From JALORV01 sp035429725 (GTDB lineage Bacteria; Pseudomonadota; Gammaproteobacteria; Burkholderiales; Burkholderiaceae_F): a stretch of 17,577 bases of DNA. The DNA lies in assembly GCA_035429725.1 (NCBI GenBank), contig DAOMFI010000064.1:1-17577 (forward strand). The letters run 5' to 3'. The notes under the pieces are model-generated. The model was not told the DNA's origin. It searched no databases and saw only the letters and a program-made list of their open reading frames with translations. Made by a program: the position numbers and the translations under genes. Shown here in pieces: positions 8,128 through 14,657 of this stretch. Positions within the stretch are counted from its first letter, which is position 1; the number at the start of each line of letters is the position of its first letter.

Positions 8128-9426
8128 ATGGGAACGCTGACCGCCCTGCTGCTGATCGTCGCGCTGTTCGTCATCCTCGGCGCCGGCGTCTGGATCGGCA
8201 TCGCGGTGCTCGGGGTGGCGTGGCTCGGCATGGAGCTCTTCACCACGCGACCCGGGGGCGATGCGCTGGCGCTGACCGTTTGGGGATCGCTTTCGAGCTG
8301 GACGCTGACCGCGCTGCCACTATTCATCTGGATGGGCGAGATCCTGCTGAAGTCGCGCCTCTCGGAGGGCATGTTCCGCGGCCTGGCGCCGTGGTTGCAG
8401 TGGCTGCCGGGGCGCCTGCTCCATACAAACATCATCGGCTGCACGATATTCGCGGCCGTTTCCGGATCGTCGGCGGCAACCTGCGCAACAGTCGGGAAAA
8501 TCACCCTGCCGGAGCTGAAGCAGCGCGGCTACCCCGAGCAGATCTCGATCGGCTCGCTGGCAGGCGCGGGCACGCTCGGCCTGCTGATCCCGCCGTCGAT
8601 CATCATGATCGTCTACGGAGTGGCGGCTGACGTATCGATCGGCAAGCTCTTCATCGCGGGCGTGATCCCGGGCCTCATGCTCGCGGGCCTCTTCATGGGC
8701 TACACGATCTTCTGGGCACTGCGGAACAGCAGCCTGGTGCCCCCTGCCGACATCCGGCTCAGCCTTGGCCAGAAGCTCGCCGAGTCGCGCCACCTGATTC
8801 CGGTCGTGCTGCTGATCGCGGTCGTGCTGGGTTCGATCTACGCCGGCGTCGCCACGGCGACCGAAGCGGCAGCGCTCGGGGTCGTGGGAGCGCTGATTCT
8901 GTCGGCCGCGCAGCGCACGCTCAGCTGGGCGACGTTCCGCGACTCGCTGATGGCCGCGACCCGGCTGTACTGCATGATCGCGCTGATCCTGGCGGGCTCG
9001 GCGTTTCTTTCGCTGTCGATGGGCTTCATCGGACTGCCGCGGCAGCTCGCCGAGACGATCGGGTCACTGCAGCTGTCGCCATTCGGACTGATCATGCTGC
9101 TGATGGTGTTCTTCATCGTGCTCGGCTGCTTCCTCGACGGCATCTCGATGGTGGTGCTGACGATGGCGGTGCTGTTGCCGACGCTGCAGTCGGCCAGAAT
9201 CGACCTGCTCTGGTTCGGGGTCTTCATTGTCATCGTCGTCGAGATGGCGCAGATCACCCCTCCGGTGGGCTTCAACCTGTTCGTCCTGCAGGGAATGACC
9301 AAGCGCCAGATCAACACGATCGCTCTGGCGGCATTTCCGTACTTCGTGATGATGGTCATCGCCGTGCTGCTGATCTGGTTCTTCCCCCAGCTCGTGACCT
9401 ACCTCCCCGCGCAGATGAAGCTCTAG
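8128..9426 (+). CDS. dctM: TRAP transporter large permease (DctM family)
   Basis: This 432-residue, very hydrophobic protein has about 12 membrane segments. It forms the transport domain of the TRAP system in the inner membrane, moving substrate with sodium ions. Family motifs are clear: 'FAAVSGSSAATCATVGKITLPELKQRGYPEQISIGSLAGAGTLGLLIPPSIIMIVYG' (108-164) is the conserved first repeat, and 'TATEAAALGVVGALIL' and 'EMAQITPPVGFNLFVLQG' mark the second half. Length is normal for separate DctM subunits (about 425-435). The gene starts 6 nt after the dctQ stop and should be co-translated with it; the ribosome site is a weak GAG. It ends 61 bp before the dehydrogenase gene. Confidence 0.93.
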   Translation: MGTLTALLLIVALFVILGAGVWIGIAVLGVAWLGMELFTTRPGGDALALTVWGSLSSWTLTALPLFIWMGEILLKSRLSEGMFRGLAPWLQWLPGRLLHTNIIGCTIFAAVSGSSAATCATVGKITLPELKQRGYPEQISIGSLAGAGTLGLLIPPSIIMIVYGVAADVSIGKLFIAGVIPGLMLAGLFMGYTIFWALRNSSLVPPADIRLSLGQKLAESRHLIPVVLLIAVVLGSIYAGVATATEAAALGVVGALILSAAQRTLSWATFRDSLMAATRLYCMIALILAGSAFLSLSMGFIGLPRQLAETIGSLQLSPFGLIMLLMVFFIVLGCFLDGISMVVLTMAVLLPTLQSARIDLLWFGVFIVIVVEMAQITPPVGFNLFVLQGMTKRQINTIALAAFPYFVMMVIAVLLIWFFPQLVTYLPAQMKL

Positions 9427-9439
9427 CCGGGCGCTCAGT

Positions 9440-9460
9440 CGGCGCAGCTACAATGCGCCG
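9440..9460 (+). promoter_or_regulatory. Hairpin enclosing a TACAAT -10-like box before dadA
   Basis: CGGCGCA (9440-9446) and TGCGCCG (9454-9460) form a perfect 7-bp inverted repeat with loop GCTACAA. TACAAT (9449-9454) is a plausible -10 box for the downstream dehydrogenase gene, about 34 bp before its ATG. No -35 match stands at the right distance (it would overlap the dctM stop). The element could instead be a weak dctM terminator, but only A residues follow, not T. A symmetric operator over the -10 is the third option. Confidence 0.35.
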
Positions 9461-9487
9461 CCAAAAATCCAGGAACCCTCGAAGTCA

Positions 9488-10750
9488 ATGCGCGCCGTCG
9501 TGGTAGGGGCCGGCATCATCGGCGTCTGCACTGCCCATGCGTTACGTCGCGCCGGACTCGATGTCACGGTCGTCGAACGGCGTTCCGGCGTTGCCCAGGA
9601 AACGAGTTTTGCCAACGCCGGCGTCATGGCGCCCGGCTACGTCGGCCCGTGGGCCTCGCCGGGCATGCCACGCAAGGTGCTCAACTACCTGTTGCGCCCG
9701 GAAGCGCCGGTCGTCTTCCGGCCCAGCCTGAGCCCGGCACTCTGGCGGTGGCTGCGGCGCTGGCTGCGGGAGTGCGACATGGAGCGCTATCGGCGCAATC
9801 GCAATCGCATGCAGCGGCTCGCGTTCTACAGCCAGCAGGAGTTGCGGACGCTGCGAACGCGCCATGCCCTCGAGTACGAACAGGCGACCGGCTACCTGCA
9901 GCTCTTCCGCACGGAGCAGGAGATCGAGGCCTCAGCGACCACACGCGCGATGCTCACAGAGCTCGGCGTGCGCCACCAGCTTTTCACTGCCGAGCAGTGC
10001 CGGGCACTCGAACCGGCGCTGCACCCAGCAACGACGCTGGCGGGAGGCCTGCACCTGCCCGACGACGAAACCGGCAACTGCGCGTTCTTTGCCCATCAGC
10101 TGAAGGACCTCGCGATTCGCGATGGCGTGGAATTCCGCTTCGGCGTCGAAGTGCAGGCCGCCGACATGGCGCTCGGGCGTGTCGAATCGCTGCGCACTTC
10201 GGCCGGCCCGATCCGTGCCGATGCCTACGTCATCGCCGGCGGCATCGACAGCCTGCGGCTCCTCGCGCCGATCGGCATTCGCCTGCCGATGCTGGCCGTC
10301 AAGGGCTACTCGGCGACGGCAGCCATCACGGCGTTCGAGCACGCGCCTTTTACCAGCGTGATGGACGAGACTTACAAGGTCGCGATCACGCGCATGGGCA
10401 ATCGCCTGCGCGTCGCAGGCACGGCCGAGCTCGGCACGCCGGGCCTGACGCTGCGCGATGGCCCGCTGCGCACCCTGCTGAAGGTTGCCCACGACTGGTT
10501 TCCGTATGCCGCGATCTATCGCCAGGGCAAGTTCTGGGTCGGGGCGCGCCCGATGCTGCCCGACGGGCCGCCGGTACTGGGCCGCACGCCGATCGGCAAC
10601 CTATTCCTGAACACCGGCCACGGTTCCACCGGATGGGTCATGGCGGTCGGCTCGGCGCGGATCGTGGCCGACGTCATCGCCGGACGGGAACCGGAGATCG
10701 ATCTCGAAGGCTTGACGCTGGACAGGTACCTTACCGGCGCAGCCGCCTAG
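9488..10750 (+). CDS. dadA: D-amino-acid dehydrogenase, FAD-dependent
   Basis: This 420-residue flavoprotein oxidises D-amino acids to 2-oxo acids and ammonia, passing electrons to the respiratory chain at the inner membrane face. The N-terminal FAD fold has VVVGAGIIGVCTAHALRRAG (4-23) ending in VVER. 'ETSFANAGVMAPGYVGPWASPG' (38-59) closely parallels E. coli DadA. Further matches are GYLQLFRTEQE, LPDDETGNC, VKGYS, MDETYKVAITR and the C-terminal FAD contact LNTGHGSTGWVMAVGS. E. coli DadA is 432 residues. The ATG at 9488 starts directly at the Rossmann strand; AGGAA (9471-9475) is 12 nt upstream, somewhat distant. No alanine racemase is adjacent, so this is not the dadAX operon. It may serve the neighbouring transport/oxoprolinase locus or general D-amino-acid use. 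The next gene follows by 9 nt. Confidence 0.88.
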   Translation: MRAVVVGAGIIGVCTAHALRRAGLDVTVVERRSGVAQETSFANAGVMAPGYVGPWASPGMPRKVLNYLLRPEAPVVFRPSLSPALWRWLRRWLRECDMERYRRNRNRMQRLAFYSQQELRTLRTRHALEYEQATGYLQLFRTEQEIEASATTRAMLTELGVRHQLFTAEQCRALEPALHPATTLAGGLHLPDDETGNCAFFAHQLKDLAIRDGVEFRFGVEVQAADMALGRVESLRTSAGPIRADAYVIAGGIDSLRLLAPIGIRLPMLAVKGYSATAAITAFEHAPFTSVMDETYKVAITRMGNRLRVAGTAELGTPGLTLRDGPLRTLLKVAHDWFPYAAIYRQGKFWVGARPMLPDGPPVLGRTPIGNLFLNTGHGSTGWVMAVGSARIVADVIAGREPEIDLEGLTLDRYLTGAAA

Positions 10751-10759
10751 CCTAGCCGC

Positions 10760-12223
10760 ATGGGTCGTCCCCTCTACCGTGTCGATGAGCTGCGCGCGAT
10801 CGAGCGGTCGGCGGCGCAGGCACTTCCCGCCGGCACGCTGATGGCGCGCGCGGGCCGTGCAGCCGCCGCGCACATTGCGCAGCGGCACGCCGGCGCCGCG
10901 AATTCCGTATGCATCGTCTGCGGGCCCGGCAACAATGGGGGCGACGGGTTCGTCGTTGCCGCCGAACTGCGCGCGCGCGGTCACGATGTGCTGTGCGTGC
11001 TGCTCGGCGCCGTGCAACCCCTCGCCAGCGATGCGCTTGATGCCCACGCGCGCTGGGTAACCAGTGGCGGACGCATCCAGGCCCGCGTGCCGCTCGAGGA
11101 ACGATTCGATGTCGTGGTCGACGCGATGTTCGGCATCGGCCTGGCCCGCCCGCTGGCCGGCGAATTCCTCCAGGCGGCGGAGTGGATGAATGCTCAGGCG
11201 CACCTCTATGCAATCGACGTACCGAGCGGACTCGACGCGGATACCGGAGCGTGGGTCGGCGGCGTCGCCGGTGTCTGTGCCAAAGCGACGGCGACGTTCA
11301 TCGGCGACAAGCCCGGGCTGCACACCGCGCACGGCGTCGATGCGGCCGGCGAGGTCATCGTCGAGTCGATCGGAGTCGATTCGCCGGCCTCCAGCGGTCG
11401 CCTGATCGACGTCGACGACTTCGGCACGGTGCGGCTTCCGCGTCGCCATGACACCCACAAAGGCACCTACGGCAATCTCATCGTCGTCGGTGGCGGCCGC
11501 GGCATGGTCGGTGCAGCGCTGCTGGCCGGCCGCGCCGCGCTGCGCCTCGGTGCGGGGCGCGTCTATATCGATGCCATTGGCGCGCCCGAATTCCGTGTCG
11601 ATCCGGCCTGTCCCGAGCTGATGTTCCGTCCGCTGTCCGAAATCGACGATCTGCAGGCGATCGTCGTCGGCTGCGGCCTCGGTGGAGATGGAAGCGCCAG
11701 AGCTGCTCTCGCCTCCGTGCTCGCGCGCAACGTGCCGCTCGTGGCGGATGCCGACGCGCTCAATCTGATCGCCGCCGATCCGGAGCTGCAGCGACAGGCC
11801 AGCAGGCGCGGCGCTCCCCTCATCCTGACACCCCACCCGCTCGAGGCGGCCCGCCTGCTCGGCAGCACGGCCTCGTCGGTCCAGTCCGATCGAGTGTTGG
11901 CGGCCCGCCGCCTCGCGCAGCACTTCAACTGCATTGCGGTGCTGAAAGGAGCGGGCACAATCGTGGCGCGTCCGGAGGGGGAATACGCCCTCAACCCGAC
12001 GGGCTCGCCGGCGCTGGCCACCGCCGGCACCGGCGATGTCCTTGCCGGAATGATCGGTGCGCTGCTCGCGCAGGGGCATGACAGTTGGAGCGCGACTCAG
12101 GCCGCCGTGTGGCTGCATGGCCGCGGTGCCGAAGGCGTCGGCGACATCGGACTGCTGGCCGACGAAGTCGCTGGTCGCGCCGTCGAGGCGCTGCGTCGGC
12201 TGCGCGCCGGCCTCAGTGGGTGA
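10760..12223 (+). CDS. nnr: Bifunctional NAD(P)HX epimerase / ADP-dependent dehydratase
   Basis: This 487-residue cytosolic repair enzyme restores hydrated NADH and NADPH. Residues 1-215 are the YjeF-type epimerase, with GPGNNGGDGFVVA (55-67), VVDAMFGIGLARPL (119-132) and AIDVPSGLDADTG (151-163). Residues about 230-485 are the ribokinase-like dehydratase, with HKGTYGNLIVVGGGRG (233-248), ADADALNLI (329-337), LTPHPLEAARLLG (356-368), LKGAGTIVA (395-403) and GTGDVLAGMIGALLAQG (423-439); Asp426 in GTGD is the expected catalytic base. Length fits the fused form (about 500). The gene starts 9 nt after dadA, so the two probably share a transcript. Its last 11 nt overlap the end of the convergent ybbA-like gene, leaving no room for a terminator. 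Confidence 0.95.
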   Translation: MGRPLYRVDELRAIERSAAQALPAGTLMARAGRAAAAHIAQRHAGAANSVCIVCGPGNNGGDGFVVAAELRARGHDVLCVLLGAVQPLASDALDAHARWVTSGGRIQARVPLEERFDVVVDAMFGIGLARPLAGEFLQAAEWMNAQAHLYAIDVPSGLDADTGAWVGGVAGVCAKATATFIGDKPGLHTAHGVDAAGEVIVESIGVDSPASSGRLIDVDDFGTVRLPRRHDTHKGTYGNLIVVGGGRGMVGAALLAGRAALRLGAGRVYIDAIGAPEFRVDPACPELMFRPLSEIDDLQAIVVGCGLGGDGSARAALASVLARNVPLVADADALNLIAADPELQRQASRRGAPLILTPHPLEAARLLGSTASSVQSDRVLAARRLAQHFNCIAVLKGAGTIVARPEGEYALNPTGSPALATAGTGDVLAGMIGALLAQGHDSWSATQAAVWLHGRGAEGVGDIGLLADEVAGRAVEALRRLRAGLSG

Positions 12224-12899
12224 CTACGCGGCCCGCTGCCAATTCGATGCGCCGGCCGCAGCGGCTTGCGATGCCCGCATCGTGAGTCACCAGCACCAGT
12301 GTTGAACCGCGTTCGCGATTCAGCTCGAACATCAGGTCGATCACCGCTTCGCCTGTACGCGCATCGAGGCTGCCGGTCGGTTCGTCCGCCAGCAGCAGCG
12401 GCGGATGCAGCACGAACGCACGCGCCAGCGCGACACGCTGCTGCTCGCCGCCGCTGAGGTACTTGGGGTAGTGACCCAGCCGCTCGCCCAGCCCGACACG
12501 GGCAAGCAGCGAGCGCGCCGCCGCGACCGGCTCCTCGCCCTCGGGCGAGCGACCGGTCAGCTCGAGCGGCAGCAGCACGTTCTCGAGTGCCGTGAGGTGC
12601 GGCAGGAGCTGGAACGACTGGAACACGAAACCCAGTTGCCGTGCACGCAGGGCAGCGCGACCGTCCTCGTCCAGCGCGAACATATCCTCGCCGAAGATGC
12701 GTACGCGCCCGCTCGTGGGTACGTCGAGCCCTGCCAGCAGGCCGAGCAGCGTGGACTTGCCCGATCCCGACGCGCCGACGATGGCCGCGGTCTCGCCGGC
12801 GAGAATCTGCAGGTTGATATCATCGAGAATCGTCAGGCTGCCTGTTGCATCCTGGACGATCTTTCCGAGGCGCTCGGCCTCCACGGCAATCTTGGTCAC
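12213..12899 (-). CDS. ybbA: ABC transporter ATP-binding protein, YbbA/LolD-type
   Basis: This 228-residue ATPase (from the GTG at 12897-12899) has Walker A GASGSGKS (42-49), Q-loop VFQSF (Gln94), signature LSGGEQQR (148-155), Walker B LLLADEP (Asp172, Glu173) and switch His206. Sequence and length match the LolD/MacB/YbbA class, whose partners are permeases acting on envelope substrates. E. coli YbbA is also 228 residues and likewise divergent from tesA, so YbbA is the preferred name. An ATG at 12909-12911 is in frame, but its bases plus the next few give GGGAG at 5 nt from the GTG, so GTG is the better start. No permease follows: the next gene downstream is convergent nnr, with an 11-nt overlap. 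The cognate permease must lie elsewhere or be absent. Confidence 0.9.
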   Translation of the reverse strand: MTKIAVEAERLGKIVQDATGSLTILDDINLQILAGETAAIVGASGSGKSTLLGLLAGLDVPTSGRVRIFGEDMFALDEDGRAALRARQLGFVFQSFQLLPHLTALENVLLPLELTGRSPEGEEPVAAARSLLARVGLGERLGHYPKYLSGGEQQRVALARAFVLHPPLLLADEPTGSLDARTGEAVIDLMFELNRERGSTLVLVTHDAGIASRCGRRIELAAGRVVTH

Positions 12900-13599
12900 C
12901 TGGTCTCCCATTTTTCGCAGCACCCTGCTCGCTTCGGCCGCGACGCTGCTGGTCGCCCTCGCACTGGCGCTGCCTGTTTCCGCGGTTCGCGCGCAGGCCT
13001 CGGCTCCCCTGCCATCCGGCACGGGGTCGCGTCCGGTCCTGCTGGTGCTGGGAGACAGCCTGTCGGCGGAATACGGGTTGCCGCGCGGTTCGGGCTGGGT
13101 GCAGCTGCTGGCGGAGCGGCTGCGCGAGAGTCGCCTGAATTATACGGTCGTGAATGCCAGCATCAGCGGTGAAACCACGAGCGGCGGCCGTACTCGTTTG
13201 CCCGCATTGCTCACCGAACACCGGCCCAGAATCGTCGTGATCGAACTCGGCGCCAACGACGGGCTGCGAGGCCTGCCACTTGCGACCATGCGGGACAACC
13301 TCGCCGCGCTGATCAAGGCGAGCCAGGCCGCGGGCGCTTCTGTGCTGCTCGTGGGCGTGCGGGTGCCGCCCAACTACGGACGTGACTACTCCGAGAAGTT
13401 CTTCCAGTCGTTTGCCGACCTGGCGCGCGAGCTGCGCGTGCCGCTCGTGCCGTTTCTCCTCGACGGCTTCGGAGAATCGCTCGAGTGGTTTCAGGCGGAC
13501 CGGATCCATCCCAACGAGAAGGCGCAGGTTCGCATGCTCGACAACGTCTGGCCGCATCTGCGCCCCCTGCTGGCATCGCAGGCGGCGAAGGCCCGGTGA
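12892..13599 (+). CDS. tesA: TesA-like secreted esterase / lysophospholipase (SGNH hydrolase)
   Basis: This SGNH hydrolase cleaves acyl esters and thioesters, probably in the periplasm. Counting from the TTG at 12892 (235 residues): a signal peptide spans about 1-36 with hydrophobic core TLLASAATLLVALALALP; block I is GDSLS (catalytic Ser56); block II has Gly93 in SISGETTSGG; block III has Asn122 in GANDGLRG; block V is Asp203 and His206 in ADRIHPNE. Family length without the leader is about 180-200. There is no ATG or GTG near the signal peptide in this frame. TTG 12892 is the nearest conventional start; ATT at 12910 would make a neat signal peptide but is a very rare start. The 5' end touches the divergent ybbA start. 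The 3' end overlaps selU by 4 nt. The function is well supported, the start is not. Confidence 0.85.
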   Translation: MVTWSPIFRSTLLASAATLLVALALALPVSAVRAQASAPLPSGTGSRPVLLVLGDSLSAEYGLPRGSGWVQLLAERLRESRLNYTVVNASISGETTSGGRTRLPALLTEHRPRIVVIELGANDGLRGLPLATMRDNLAALIKASQAAGASVLLVGVRVPPNYGRDYSEKFFQSFADLARELRVPLVPFLLDGFGESLEWFQADRIHPNEKAQVRMLDNVWPHLRPLLASQAAKAR

Positions 13600-14654
13600 A
13601 GCGGGAGCACGGCATCGTCGAGGCCGCCGAGGCGCTCCAAACCCTCGCGAGTTTTGACACGATCATCGACGTACGAAGCGAGGGCGAGTTCGCCGAGGAC
13701 CACGTTCCCGGCGCCATCAACTGCCCGGTGCTGAGCAACGCCGAACGCGCGGAGGTCGGGACTCTCGACCGCCAGCAGTCCTCGTTCGAGGCGCGCCGGC
13801 GCGGCGCGGCGCTGGTGGCACGCAACATCGCCCGGCACCTCGAAGGCAGCTTCGCCGACAAGCCGCGCGACTGGCATCCGCTCGTCTATTGCTGGCGTGG
13901 CGGCGGTCGCAGCTCCGCCCTGACCCATGTCTTCACGCGCATCGGGTGGCGTGCGCAGCAGCTCGAAGGGGGCTATCGCGCCTATCGCCGGGCGGTGATG
14001 GCCGAGCTGGAGACGCTGCCAACGTCTCTCGAATTCAAGGTCATAACCGGCACGACCGGCAGCGGCAAGAGTCGCCTGCTGCAGGCGCTGGGTTCCATAG
14101 GCGCTCAGGTGCTCGATCTGGAAGCGCTCGCGTGCCACCGCGGCTCGGTACTCGGCGGACTGCCGTCGCAACCGCAGCCCGGTCAGAAAGCCTTCGAGAC
14201 GCAGCTGTGGGACGCGCTGCGGCGCTGCGACCCTGCGCGGCCTGTGTTCGTCGAGTCCGAAAGCCGCAAGATCGGGAACCTGCGCGTGCCCGATGCGCTG
14301 CTGACCCGGATGCGCGAGTCCGCGTGCATCCGGCTCGAGGTGCCGCTGCAAGTGCGCGTCCGACTGCTGCGCGACGAGTACGCGCACTTCGAGCGCGAGC
14401 CCGGCACGCTTGCTGCCCAGCTGGATTGTCTCGTGCCGCTTCATGGCCACGAGAAAGTCAACGCGTGGAAGTCGCTGGCCCAGCAGAAGGCGTGGGACGC
14501 GATGGTGGAACAGCTGTTGCGCGAGCATTACGACCCCGCATACCTGCGGTCCATCGCGCGGAACTTCCGCGCCTCGGGTCAGGCGCGCGTGCTTCCGATT
14601 ACGTCGGACGGCGCGGCCGCCTTCTCAGCGGCAGCGCGGGAGCTCGTCAACTGA
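13596..14654 (+). CDS. selU: tRNA 2-selenouridine synthase (rhodanese + P-loop)
   Basis: SelU (MnmH) replaces sulfur by selenium in 2-thiouridine at the wobble base of tRNAs for Lys, Glu and Gln, through a geranylated intermediate, using selenophosphate. The 352-residue product fits the family (E. coli 364). Residues 15-135 are a rhodanese domain, with VRSEGEFAEDHVPGAINCPVL (25-45) and the active loop YCWRGGGRSS, catalytic Cys98. Residues 148-158 carry the P-loop ITGTTGSGKS of the second domain. The start is the GTG at 13596, whose last two bases share the TGA stop of the upstream esterase gene (GTGA); AAGG lies just upstream. The frame stays open upstream to 13485, but that stretch is esterase coding sequence. 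It meets ppiD tail to tail with a 3-nt gap. The selenophosphate synthetase gene selD is not in view. Confidence 0.93.
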   Translation: MKREHGIVEAAEALQTLASFDTIIDVRSEGEFAEDHVPGAINCPVLSNAERAEVGTLDRQQSSFEARRRGAALVARNIARHLEGSFADKPRDWHPLVYCWRGGGRSSALTHVFTRIGWRAQQLEGGYRAYRRAVMAELETLPTSLEFKVITGTTGSGKSRLLQALGSIGAQVLDLEALACHRGSVLGGLPSQPQPGQKAFETQLWDALRRCDPARPVFVESESRKIGNLRVPDALLTRMRESACIRLEVPLQVRVRLLRDEYAHFEREPGTLAAQLDCLVPLHGHEKVNAWKSLAQQKAWDAMVEQLLREHYDPAYLRSIARNFRASGQARVLPITSDGAAAFSAAARELVN

Positions 14655-14657
14655 AAG

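Noticed and set aside
10601..12118. A 505-codon open frame antisense to nnr and the end of dadA.
   Set aside because: The plus-strand proteins carry full motif sets; the antisense product has no family resemblance.
13485..13595. An upstream ATG extending SelU by 37 residues.
   Set aside because: The stretch overlaps the end of the esterase gene, including its catalytic DxxH motif, and adds nothing seen in SelU proteins; GTG 13596 has stop-start overlap and a ribosome site.
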